Assembly (NCBI GenBank): GCA_030549495.1
Contig: JAUIRK010000397.1
Coordinates: forward strand, 1-64,000
Reading direction: 5' to 3'
DNA: 64,000 nucleotides
Source of the DNA: Nectonema munidae
Lineage: Eukaryota > Nematomorpha > Nectonematoida > Nectonematidae
Below the pieces are notes generated by a model. It had not been told where the DNA came from. It worked only from the letters and a program-made list of their open reading frames with translations, and did not search any database. How positions within the stretch are numbered: position 1 is the first letter of the stretch; every line of letters begins with the position of its first letter. The position numbers and the translations under genes were made by a program. Below are positions 34,961-47,200 of this stretch, one piece after another.

Positions 34961-35960
34961 GAATTAAGGCCGAGAAGAAAAAATGATTATTTAGATAATT
35001 AAAATTTATAATATATTTAAAATATCCTATAGAAGTATATGAAAGAATATCCAACTTGATTACATTTTGGTAAAGCAGAAACAAGCTAAAACCTTTAAAG
35101 ATTGCAAAGTCATTTTTGAAGCGATATTGTTAGTCAATGTAGAATAGTTGTCTCTTAGGAAAACTAAATCTGGTAAAAAAAAACAAAAAGAGTTATGGCG
35201 GTGTAGCATAAGTGTGAAAGAGGTGCTGGATAGAAAAAACTAGCATTTAAGCATTAATAGATGGCAATGCTCACAGGCATATTTTAAGAGGAGAGCATTG
35301 AATATACAGAATTGCAAAGGCAAGGCAGAGAAAGTAAGGATATTGAAACCATTGATATCATCGAAGAAGGACAGTTGGCGAGACTATTTTGAAAAGTCAA
35401 AGATCCTATTATAATATAGAAAACAAAAGACCAGAGAAGCGCTCAAAGTTGAAGGACCAGAAAAGATGATAGATCTAAAAAAGTAAGAGAAGCATGAAGA
35501 AAAGAGCAATAACAAAGCGCGAGGATTTTGAGAAATTAGTATCGACATGGTGAAAGCAGAATGAAAAGGGTTTTTAAAATGGACGACAGTGAGATTGAAA
35601 GGAAAATATACAAGAATTTATTATCCAAACAGTGATGACGTGTGCATTGGTAGAACGTGAAGAAGAAGAATGGAAGAAAGTAAGCAGTGACAAAGGTAAG
35701 GATGCTCAGATGGTAACTGAAGGACAAGATAAGAAATGAAGGAGTAAATAGACGGAAAAATAAGCAGACTCGCGTTAACTTTGATGTGTCGAGAAAGTGA
35801 GGCCGAAGAGACAGTTACGAGAATAGGAATAAGAGAAGGCCAGCTAAAAAGATTGAAAGTCAGTTGAAAGAGCGATTGGATGAAAAGTTGCTCAAAGAAG
35901 ACGAGGTTCAAGATCGAAAAGATGGAGACAAGGGATCGTGGCCACCGACCCAACTTCAGG
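34961..35960. other. Purine-rich region of unknown nature
   Basis: From about 35130 to 35950 the plus strand is strongly purine-biased (AGAAGAAGA-, GAAAG- and GGACAAG-like words) with no durable frame on that strand. The minus strand has matching pyrimidine-rich chance frames. It ends GATGCAGGAAAAAGAAGAAT at about 35960, which resembles the A- and G-rich 3' end of some LINEs. I cannot assign it. Confidence 0.3.
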
Positions 35961-37352
35961 ATGCAGGAAAAAGAAGAATAAACCTATTATTTTTACTCAA
36001 ATTATTGTCTAACTCATAACTCTAGCCCTTATAATTACCTAACTAAGCAATTATGAAAAAGATTACATATTTTCCCGCTAACGTTGGCTTTCCATCATGT
36101 TTAACAGATTGCTCGAGTATTTAACGGAGTTTCAAGACTTCTCTTTCTCTCTCTATACACGTATTGGGTTAGAAATGAAAGGAATAAAATTTCCCAAAGG
36201 CAAAGCGGCCTCTGTATCATTTAGTTAATTAAAAAAAATAAGTAAATTAATTAGCTACAAAGCATGACAATGAATATAAATGTGAAGATTTTCCAAACTA
36301 TTCCATCATGAATATATCCTAATAAAAATATTTTTAAGCTACGAATTGTCGTATTCATCCGAAAGTATAGACATAATATTTTATCATCAACTCTTTGCAT
36401 AATTATCAAATTTTTAGCAAAATATCTAACTTTAATCTCAAAATTCCCCTTTAATTACATAAATTGAAAAAAAGTTTAGACTGAGGATTTAAGAGCTACG
36501 ATAATTTGAAAATAGAAAGGATTTTTTTTTCGTTTTTTTGTCTAAGTTTCAATTTTTTGCAAGACTTCAAATTATACAATAAAAACTACAATTTCTGAAA
36601 TAATTTATCTTCGAACATTATAGCAGCAGCCACTAATACTCCATAATATTTGCCTCTATCTTGTGAAATCTCCAAAGACAAAAGACATGCGACAAATTCT
36701 CACTTTTAAAGACTAGGATTGATATAACTCATTTGAAACGTATTTTTGAAAGGAAGTATTTTTAGTCTAATTTGTGAAATGAATTTAACTGCACCAAAAC
36801 TTTGGCATAGGAATTAGTGTAATTTCATTGTTAGTTAAACTTATTACATAAAATCATTCATGGAGCAACTTTAGTTAAAAAAAGTATCAAATTAAATTGT
36901 AGGCGTATGCTAATAATATGTTATTGGCATAGTGAGGAGTTTCGCAAGTCTTCATCCTTTCTAGGTTTTGGACGATTTATAAACTCAAAAAAATGAATAC
37001 ATTGAATGTAAAAGTTTGGCAAAAAAATTCCGTCCTCAAAAATTACAACGATGTTGGCCCCTGCAACATATGTGTCAAAAAATGTTTCCGACCACTGCTT
37101 AGGTATTGAAATCCTAGAGTTGAAAGTATCAATTTTTTTTATCATAATGATCAATTCGCCAACGATCTTGCCCTATTGAATGCTATTCCAATCAGCCGAA
37201 CATTTGAAAATTTTACCAATCTCATGGTAGTAAAAATTCTCATTAATATGCCATTTTATCGTTTTATTCCTCTGTTACAAGAAACAGCATTGCGAGTTTA
37301 GTTCCATCATCATGAGTATCACAAAAAAACGTATATCTGGGAGAGTAGAAAT
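35961..37352. other. AT-rich intergenic DNA
   Basis: No gene or repeat recognised. Confidence 0.4.
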
Positions 37353-40300
37353 TAGAGATGTATCGGATATCCGCATCCTCATATGCGGATCATCCGCAAA
37401 AAAAAGAAACATCCGCTCCGCATCCTCATCCGCGGATTCTTTTGATGTTGAAATCCGCATCCGCAATAAGATTCTAATACCTGTTTTACATTACCTAAGT
37501 CAAATAGTACAGCATATTAGATGCAAATTTATAGATAACAAAGTATTAAGTTACTCGGATTTATTTGAGAGATGTCATTGCGTTAGATGAGTCGCAAGCG
37601 ATATATCCAATTTAGTGTAATGTGTTAGTGTAGCGTACTGCTTCACAGTCTAGTTAATTATGTAACACTGCAAAGAGGTAGAATTGATAGGAAAAAAATT
37701 TAGAGAATAAAAATTGCAATATGCCTCCTCATATACGGCATTGCAATCTAAAGAGAAAATGAAAGAGCAACAATACAAACAGAAGAGCACGTTTTTCAAG
37801 TCATAGATAACATGATGTTAGATATAATAGTAAGCACTAAGCAGCAGCTCATAAATCATAATTCATTTCACACAAATGATAAAGCTGTCTCTTTTTCCAC
37901 ATCCTTAGTACTGCCTACTACTGCATAGTGCGTCTGCCTGCATCGATCAGTTCTTTCTCCAAACTAAAATAAAATACGCACTTTTATAAAAGACAAAACA
38001 AGTGTAAGCAATATTTACCACTTCTTTCATATTTGTGTACAGATAAATAGATTGTACAATGTACATATGCAAATTTATATAAAATTCGAATTCATATACT
38101 ATTTTTCCGATGTTTGAAATCTTACTAATTCCTTACTTTTTCAGTCCATTTCAAATTTTATAAAGTTATCAATAGAGTTTTGATATAAGATAGTAGCTTT
38201 TTCCGAATGATTAATACTTAATTAACTATTATTTTTTTAAAGTTTTTTTTCATATTTTCAAATCTTTTTTTCAAACTGTAAAAACTGAAAAAAATACAAA
38301 TAGTTATAATGCACTTATTTCAAAAGTTAGTTTGGGATAAAAAATGTTCTATTTAGGTCAACTGTGAAAGTTTTCAAATTTTTTTCCAGTTAACTAAACA
38401 CATTTGGATATTTTAAATTTAAAAATAGGTATTATTTATGAGTTTTCTTTTTTGAAAATTTTTAGGCGTTAATAACATATAATAGTGTGAATTTGGCTTT
38501 GGGAAAAAGTTCAAGAAATTTTGCATTATATTGTTTGAAAACTTATAAATGTAATTACATGCTTTTATCTCACAGCATTCCTATTTTTTTTTACATTTTT
38601 AGAAATTATTATAAGTTAAAATGACATCAAAAAGTAGTCTAGTGTGGAAATATTTTGAAATTTTAGAAAAAGATTCAGTATGCTGTGTTTTATGTGAGAA
38701 AAAGTACTCGAGAAAAGGAAGAGGGACTACTTCTTTAAGAAATCATTTGAAGTCAAAGCATTCAGAAATTCAAAAGAAAAATAGTTTAAAAATAACGCAA
38801 AATGTTAAATCTGAAGAAAAACAGAAAAGTATTACAGAGTGTTTTGCTGATGCAAAAAAATGGAAAGACTCAAGTGAAAACTCGCGCAAAATAGATTTTC
38901 TTATTTCAGAGATGCTTGTTTTAGACGATCTTCCTTTCAGTCATGTTGAAAATTTAGGGTTCACAAGATTTGTTTCGAGTGTTATACCAAACTAAAAACT
39001 AAAGCAAAGAAATTTCTACTTTTCTTTAATTTGCGATAAAATTTATGAATCTGTGAAAAAAAACGTGGAAAAAATTATATTTGAAGGAAAAGAAACTAAA
39101 ATATCTTTTACAACAGATATTTGGTCTGATAGTGTTGCTGGTGTTTCACTCTTGAGCATAACAGCTCATACAATACAAGGTTTAGAGAAAGTGAATTTAG
39201 TTTTAGCCGCACATCCGCTTGAAGAACGTCATACTGGCGAATATATTTCTCAAGTATTTCTTAAAACGTTTGAAAGTTGGAAGATAGAAAACAAACATGT
39301 TCATTGTGTATTGCGTGATGGTGGAAGTAACATTAAAAAAGCACTAAATCTTTGTAATTTGAGAAGTTTAGACTGTGCTATTCATAAAATTCAACAAGTT
39401 GTTAAGTATGGTTTAACATCCCATGTTGAAATAGAAAACCTATTAAAAAAAAGTCGTGATATAGGCTCTCATTTTCATCATTCTATTATGGCACAGGATG
39501 AATTAAAAAAAATTCAAGATCGTTTAAACTTTCCAAAAGTTTCAATCTTGAATGACACACCTACTAGGTGGAATAGCACATTTTACATGTTGAAAAGATT
39601 ACTCGAAGTAAAAGATTCGTTATGTGTTTATAGTGCTACAAATGTTAAAGTTAAGCAGATAAACAACTTTGAGTGGCTTTTAATGGAAAAAATAGTTGAC
39701 GTCTTGGATCCATATGAGGAAATAACAAAAAAACTCAGCTACACATCATCTTCAATTTCAGAAGTTATCCCCAATATTGTTGCCTTGAAAAAAACATTAA
39801 CATATCAAAATACTGGAGAAAAAATATGGGTACATGAGGAAGAAGAAGATGAATATGAAAAAATTACCAATTTTAATCAAGATAAAGATATAACGAAAAT
39901 TATTCATGTAATGAAAGAAAAGATGAATTCTGAAATCAAAGTTAGATTTGGTGAAATTGAAAATGAAGAATTTTACACCGTAGCTACTTTTCTTGATCCA
40001 AGATTTAAAAGTAAATTTTTTACTGTCTCTGAAATAACAAGTAATGTGAAGAATTTCCTTTTTAATTTATATGAAGATAAAGAAGATAATCAATCTCAAA
40101 TGCCAAGCTGTAAAAAGATGAAAAAAAGTATTAATGAAAATTTTACTACCATAAATGAAGTGATGAATTCTATGTTAAATTCTGATAGTGAAGAAGAAAA
40201 TGAACAAGAAAACGAAGATAATGTTTGTGGTGAAGAAATAATGAGATATCAAAAAGAGAAAAGAATCAATGGTACAACTATACATAGTTTGGATTGGTGG

Positions 40301-40702
40301 AGAATTAAAGAAAAACAGTATCCATTTTTATCAAAAATTGCATTCCAATATCTCTTTTGTCCTCCTAGCACCGTGCAAAGCGAACAGCTTTTCAGTACTG
40401 CTGGAAACATTTATACCAATAAAAGAAAAAGACTTCTAGGAGACAAAGTTGAAAAAATTTTATTTATCAAAAAAAACTTACCTATGATAAAATTTAATTA
40501 TTGTAAATAAATTTTTTAGTTTGCCAAGTTGTAAACAAATAAAGTTAAACAAAGGCTTGTTATATTAAAAAGTATAATGTCCGCATCCGCATCCGCATTA
40601 ATATAAATTTATTGATCCGCATCCGCATCCTCTCGGATGTCAAGTGAGATATCCGCATCCGCATCCGCGGATCTAAAAAATTTCACATCCGATACATCTC
40701 TA
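37353..40702 (+). mobile_element. Nearly intact hAT transposon with ATCCGC subterminal repeats
   Basis: Inverted ends TAGAGATGTATCGGAT are perfect at both termini. The flanks GTAGAAAT (left) and GAGAAAT (right) fit an 8-bp target duplication with one base lost. Directly inside each end lie arrays of ATCCGC/GCGGAT hexamers (37367-37470 and 40580-40675), likely the transposase binding sites as known for hAT elements. One transposase gene fills most of the interior. Overall length is about 3.35 kb, normal for an autonomous hAT. Sharp ends and a long reading frame suggest recent activity. Confidence 0.9.
38621..40510 (+). CDS. hAT transposase with one internal stop codon
   Basis: Two frames, 38621-38995 and 39053-40510, lie in the same register and are separated by one TAA at 38993-38995. 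Together they would span about 630 codons, the usual hAT size. The N terminus is a BED zinc finger (C22, C25, H42, H47, ending RNHLKSKH). The catalytic part has FTTDIWSDS (first aspartate region), CVLRDGGSNIKKAL and NDTPTRWNSTFYML (TRWNST is conserved in ZBED/hAT). The C-terminal hATC dimerisation block is YLFCPPSTVQSEQLFSTAGN. The stop falls in VIPN*KLKQRNF, where relatives usually have Tyr. So the copy is either one mutation from a full frame in its ancestry or uses that stop in some way. The start ATG follows a clear AAAATG. Confidence 0.85.
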
Positions 40703-42981
40703 GAGAAATGGCAGTAGCATTAACAAAACTTAGTTAAAGGCAGAATGCAAACATTTAGGAATTCCCTTTGGCCCATTCTACATTGAACCATTTTCACCCC
40801 TTTTCAGATTTGTTCGTTTTAGGGAGAATGATTGAAAGTGTCATCGAAGCGTTCTATGATGAATTGCTACATTTTTATTTGTTAAGATACACCCATCATT
40901 TAGATACAAAAAATTCTGCTATTTTCTTAAAAATTATTTTATCATAATCCATACTCATAAAGTTTGGGCGAGTTTGCATAACTCTCACTACGGCGAAATT
41001 GTTTTGGGACCCGTTTTAAGTGCAAACCTGCGCATTATATGAGTCCAATAATGTACATTTCAATGTAGTCAGTCATGCCTTATTCGTATTGGGAGTCACG
41101 CTTGTGAAATGTCTCCAAGCATAGTTATCATTTGAATCCTCGCCAAAATAAATGATGAGCAAACTTCAAGGACACTTTAAACTTTCAACTGAAAAATAAA
41201 CTTTCCATCGAAACGAAAACAACTCATCAGTTAGGAAGCTTTTATTGCCGTTTGCGCAAATATTTTTCACGAAAAGGAAAAATAATAAATGTTCTATGTT
41301 TGACTTAAGTTTAGAAGGATGAAAATATTTTGGTCCATCTATTTGCGTACTTTGAGTTAGTGAAGTTTAAGTGCGAATATTTTTCCTTGCACATTTTATT
41401 TGTGTTGCATGAATATAATAATAATAATCGTAAAAGCAGTGCGCCAAAACTTCAGTTCAATAACATCACGTGATCATCCTTGAGAATCAATTCAACTATC
41501 ATAAGTATTTTAACAATCATTAGTAAACCAAGATTCGCACCGAATGTGTTCTTTTTAGCCACATACTCAATACATCAAATAACGTTAGATTATTATTGAT
41601 TGATTGATCATCTTTATTATATTTCAAAATCAATAATTTTTCAAATCTGCATGCAAAAATGAAATTGGGTTTGCATTTCAAATCTCACGTTATTCTTGAT
41701 AACAATTTTGCAAAATAAGGAACTCAAGGTTGAAAGGTGTTCCAAATTGTGTATAAATAACTATATATAAATTTATTGTATTCATTTCAGTCAACATTTG
41801 CCAATATCACCTTTAGTATTTTTATAGTTATTCTATATAAAAGTATTTGGCTAAGTATATATACGAAGATAAACAATGCTCACTGCAGAATTTCACTTTG
41901 ACTTAATGTTTCTGCTGAAGTCATAGGAATGGAGCAAGACTGCATTCCTTATCTACAGATTTGTTTTGAAGTGATAGATTCCATAAATTCTTTAAAAATT
42001 GTTAGGATATTTGCTTCTTCATTAGAGAGAAAGAGAGAGAAGAAAATTGAAGTTATGCAAAGGCTTATAACGTTATTACATATATAGGTTATAAACTCTC
42101 AGAACGAAAATTGCCACCGCTAATCACAAAAATAAAAAATGAATGAATGTGCTTATTGGAGTAATCACATGAAATAACAAACGGCTAAAGAATTTGCCAA
42201 TTTAAAAACAAAAAAATTTATTGCAAAAAATTACACAATGAAAAATTTTTGATCTTTTTTTGTTTTGAACATACTTTTTGATATTTCAGATTACCTATGT
42301 TTTGCTGCTTTTTCCAAAATTTATCTTTGCATAGTTGGTTATTTCAACATTAAAATTCCTTTTCGTAATATTTTGCTGTCTGGTTGCCTTAGTTCTAGCT
42401 AAACTATCAAATTACGATTAGTTCTTGATCGCTTTTATCCAAATTTTATGTGGTTTATAAAATAGTTTGAATTAAGTTAATAGGGGTGAAGTTTATTTTT
42501 TTTTGTACATGCCTGTTTGCTAACGAAAAATAGAATTTGTGATAGTAGGTGATGGACTCGTTCTTCACGTGAAAAGAGATCATACATAATTAAACATTTG
42601 ACATAGATTATTATTATTATTGGATAAAAGAAAAAGTTAGAAGACATTGATTTGATATATTGACAGAAATTGATTTGAATGACAGCTTTACTTTTTATTT
42701 CCTTATTTACATAATAAAAGGATGCAATATGACTTGAAGTTGGTAAAAATTGTAAAAATTCTGACGGGAAATAAAATTTTCAAATCTCTCTTTCCTATTA
42801 GCTAGAATAGAGGATGGAATGGCGGCAGACTTTTCAAAAATTTTATAAACTTCATGTCGCATCGCATTTATTTTCCTTTGTTAAGGTTACGTATATAAAT
42901 ATAGGTTTTATCCGAATACTATTTATAAAAAAAAGTGATATCGTGTTTAGTTTCTAGGTTTAGTGCATTTTAATATAAAAC
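40703..42981. other. AT-rich intergenic DNA
   Basis: No gene recognised. ATTGATTGATTGATC at about 41600 followed by TTATTATATTTC might be a LINE-type 3' tail on the minus strand, but no coding supports it. A GA-rich run (GAGAGAAAGAGAGAGAAG) lies near 42024. Confidence 0.35.
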
Positions 42982-43167
42982 ATGGTTAATGCGGCAAAAG
43001 AGCTAATCCGACACCGTCCAAGTCCCAATCATGGCGGATTAGTGATCGCATCGTTTTACCTAGAGGGGTTTGAAGTTTCATTTCCAACAGAAAATTTAAA
43101 GCGGCAAAATTATGGTAGCGTAAAGTTATACATTTATGCATATAGTAGACTGGCGAGCCTTTTTTAA
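42982..43167 (+). other. Possible short coding exon, unrecognised
   Basis: A 61-codon frame begins ATG GTT AAT GCG after AACATGG (fair context) and includes KELIRHRPSPNHGGLV. It has more CpG and G+C than its surroundings. I recognise no domain. It could be a 5' exon, part of a repeat, or chance. No donor site stands out. Confidence 0.2.
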
Positions 43168-44198
43168 GGCCCTTTTCTCACTCGGGCACCTTTTTAGATC
43201 ACCGATGAGAATACGCGAAAAAGAGTCCTGCAGGAAGCGATTTTTATATTCAAGGAAGGGATACTTATTCCGCATGTGAAATGGCCGGGTATAAGATGCA
43301 AAATTTCGAATGCGTTATTTTGAAATTTTTTGAAATTTAGATAGAAATATATTTTAAAGGATATACATTTAATAAATATAAAAGTCACAAATCGTTAACT
43401 TTATCTGGATCCAAGTTCATTGTTTCGTTCGTAATGAAATTTGATCCTAAACTTCTGATTTTCATGAAATGGTTTCTATTTTATATATTTTGTTGCCAAA
43501 CTATGTTAAACAGTAAAGTCTCTTTCCTTTCTTCCACCCGTTCAAAATGACGTTTTTACATGTGACAACGCTTCAAACGTATCCATTTCTTCCACTAATT
43601 TTGATTTGGGTTGAAGATTTATGTTTTTATAATTCTTTTTCAATTTGGTTGTAAGGAAAATTGGATCATTCTCGCTAATACACTTAAAATAATTGTTCTT
43701 TTTGCATTAGTTTTGTTGAAATCGTTTTCAAGATTAATTTTATTGTTTAAAAATTAATTTAGAACTTCAAATCAATACCTTTGCAACGAGCAAGTAATTG
43801 TAAAAAGATTTTGGAATCGTGCTAACGCTTTTTTTCAAATTTTCACAAAAAATGCATAAAAGATCATTCTTTCGTCTTTGATGAACTGATTAATGCAATC
43901 CTTATGTTAGGAAACTTTTCCAATGATCGCACTTATCATTGGTGTTTTACACATTTTCCAAAAGTTCGTACAAAACTGGCTATGTTTATGTTAAAGCACT
44001 AAAACACATTCGCATATAACGATGTTTATAGTGAACTACACAGAATAGGGGTAATCAAGCGCACGGCTCTCAAAATGGCACGAATTCGTGACCTTGTTAC
44101 TTTTGAAAAAATATTTTTGTTGACTCAGCTTAACTTAACGAAAGCAGTAAATATAAGTCAAAAGTGCTCTGCAAAGATTTTCAAGTGCCCGCGATAAG
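43168..44198. other. AT-rich intergenic DNA upstream of the modular gene
   Basis: Nothing recognised apart from the promoter at its right edge. Confidence 0.4.
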
Positions 44199-44227
44199 TA
44201 TATATACAGATCACTCAAAATCTCAGT
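44199..44227 (+). promoter_or_regulatory. Core promoter: TATA box and TCAGT initiator
   Basis: TATATATA at 44199-44206 and the arthropod-type initiator TCAGT at 44223-44227, with the expected start A at 44225, about 26 bp after the TATA start. The ATG follows at 44242, giving a 5' leader of only about 17 nt. The two elements with close to normal spacing support the first exon of the gene below. Confidence 0.65.
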
Positions 44228-44241
44228 GCATTAGTGCTAAG

Positions 44242-44287
44242 ATGTTATTCAAGATAGTGGTTCTCTTTTTCATTGCTAACTTCCTAG
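44242..44287 (+). CDS. Modular gene exon 1: signal peptide
   Basis: ATG then LFKIVVLFFIANFL, a hydrophobic core with one Lys near the start. Donor CTAG|GTAATA, phase 1. The exon is too short to stand out as a frame by itself. Confidence 0.7.
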
Positions 44288-47200
44288 GTAATATTTAGCT
44301 TTACCATTCAGAAGAGGATAGTTCAACTAACGACTCTTAAAAACAATACCACAAAACGGTGATTAACCTTCTCAAGCATAATGCGGGCATTAAGCCTCAC
44401 GGCTGAAAGTGCTTTGATATCTCCAACCAACCAAAACCAACCAATAATTACATAATGGCAAGATTTTGCAAATTTCTTGGCCCATTTCTCAAAAACTGAT
44501 TTATCCAAATTAAAAGCAGAGAAAAATGCAATAAAAGCAGCTGACATAGATAAGTCAAAAATTAATATGCAATCGATTAGCAACACATGTTCTCCCTTCT
44601 AAATAAGGAATTTTTGATTGCCATGATTTTGCTTTTGTGCTGCAGATAGAGAAAGCGCAAATTTGGTTGACGATGTAAAAAAAGTTTCATGGGAAAAACA
44701 CTGAGTTGTTGGGAAAATAAATAAGAAATTTGTCAATTATCCGAACGACCATTTTTCACTTGAAAACATTTTAGTCTTGGCGAATGCTCTGAATTTCTAC
44801 GAAGTGGAACAGAATTTTGATGAAGAAACTGAACTCTGCTTTTCCAGTCGATGCGTGAAAGAAGGCGATGAGCAGGTGTTCTACTTTCTCAAAAGCGAGG
44901 AATTGCTTTCTTCCCAAAGTCACGCTGGCATCCATGTTGAGCCTGTTTCCGAGTGTGATTGCAAAAATGGCCGAGTGTCTCAGAAAGTTTGTCTTCGGTA
45001 CCTGACGATATATGCCGAACAAGTCGTTTATGCAGTACAAGCGGCGGAAAATGTAGAATTAACCGCGGAAGAAGTGAAGCAAGCTCCAGAACACAGATTC
45101 CACGTCAAGTTGAAAGGTATGCTTTTAACATATAGAATAGAAAATATTGATTTTCACTTATCTTTGATTCTCGCACTGTTTCAATGAACATTACTGATTA
45201 AATTAATCAGTAATTAACTTAATTTAAGTGTTATTCAGACGACAAAGTGACCAAAAGGTTTAAAAATTTTTTTTTATATCCATCAAATTAGTTTTTTTAT
45301 AATAAAGATTCTTTACCACTTTAGGATGTTTTTTAGAACGATTAATTGATTATTTTGTACTTAACATGGCAGTGTTAGAAACTTTGATATAATTTCCTGT
45401 GTGCCTAATGCGTTTGCAAGGAAGAATCCTAGGATTTTAGAAAACCCATCTTCATAATTATTTTAATTAGACCAAACAACGAGATAAATTAAACTTATAA
45501 AATATGCACGTTGCAAAATCATTTGTGTTAAAATGCAATACATGCCAACATCAGACAATTGCTAGGCTTGAATTTTTTAGCCAAAAAGTAAATCAAATGC
45601 ACTATACCTTTTTCTCGTTTGAATGCTGATACAAAATGATTTGAATCTGTATGTAATTTATATAGCAAATTTTGAAGAAAAGAATTTCTTCATCAAAAAG
45701 ATGAAAGCCAGAGCTTTTACGCATAAGAGCTTTTTTATTGCCAAAATACTCGGATCTTAAAAGCGGGCGTTTTTCGCTTAAATGAAAAAATGGCGATGGC
45801 ACTAACTTTCTTTTTCTTTCTAGGTCCTTGTACGCTGGTGAGTGGAGAAAGTTCAGTGCAACAAATTTTCTTTGAAAGAAAAGTCACATTAAACTTTATT
45901 TCTTTTTGTCCATTTCGAATGGAAGTTTTCAACCTGTATCTCTACCCAGAAATTGAAAAAGAGAGTCTGGTGGTGTCTGCGCCTACGCGATTATCTAATG
46001 GCGAGTTTGATTATCAAAGGATCACTAAAAACGTTACCTTATTCTTTAGCCCACCCGAAATATCAATGGAAATGTATTTGCTAAACTTCTTTCCTGTGTT
46101 TAAAAGCAGATACTTCGTTAGAGATAATGCGAACAAAAAAATACTTTTACACAAATCAGGTATCTCATATTTTTGCTTTTTCTCTATTTCTGTTATAAAA
46201 AAACTTTCATGAGATAATTTAGTTTTTATAACTTATAAGATTGGATTTTTTATTTTATTATTTTGTTTAAATGTCATAATTTGGACCGAACCGTTTTTTA
46301 CAAAGTTAGCGTAAGCATTTAGTTTTCAATACAAGTGTATGGATCATTTAATCAAAAGTTCAGAAAAGTTTACGAATATAAAAACTTTGTTCAAAATAAT
46401 CATTTATTGCAAGTATATCATCTTTAATATTATTATTATTGTTATCAAAGCGAACTTTTCATACGATCGATTTGCAATCGCATAAGAGAGCTACCTGTAT
46501 AATATAATATGCTTTTTCCAAGCCCTAAAAGTCGTTATTTAGTTTGTTGAACAATTAAATTTAAAGTGTATATTTTGTTTAACTTTACCTTGTAGAAGAT
46601 AAGGGATATCTAGGTCAAGCCGATCAAAAGAGGAAAATCGTATTTTAGAGTTTGAATCGCAAAATTGTGACATAAAATTACATATGGTAAAGTTTCTTCT
46701 AGCCTAACATTTTTGCATGTATTTGAAACAGTTGAGTGCAAAATTGGAATTTAATTTGGAAAAAACTCATTATGCTGAAAATATGTTCTTCGAAATAATT
46801 TTACAAAGACTCTTTGTATCATCGCTGCAGTTATTATTCTAATGGACTCGAAAAGCAGGTTTCTGGGGCGAGATATCTTTTATCGTATGATAAGAGTTAT
46901 GATAACTTTTAGCGATCAATTATAATACTAGGGGTTGGGTCTGAATCGCAATCAAATGAATTTGAAACCTTACTACGCTTTGAAATTTTTTAATGATACA
47001 AAATGTATATAGCAATTGTAATTAAGGCGAACATGGGATATATCTATCTATACGACAAACATTTTTTCATAAAAAACTTTATTCTTGCCACATATCTTAT
47101 ATACAAAGTTTATTCTAACCCACACTTATTATATGTACTTATCCACATACTACTCAGCTGGTACTTTTTAAATCCATCGTATGGCGGCAATTTTTTACTA

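Noticed and set aside
35621-35953. 110-codon minus-strand frame (MGRWPRSLVSIFSILNLVFF).
   Set aside because: Low-complexity pyrimidine-strand translation of a purine-rich tract with no domain, so not listed as a gene.
44641-44700. Acceptor TTTTGTGCTGCAG as the start of modular-gene exon 2.
   Set aside because: The phase-1 frame from there hits a stop after about 20 codons, while the acceptor at 44774 gives an open frame and completes the signal peptide.
44771-45040. Minus-strand frame of 89 codons.
   Set aside because: It is the shadow of module 1 of the plus-strand gene.
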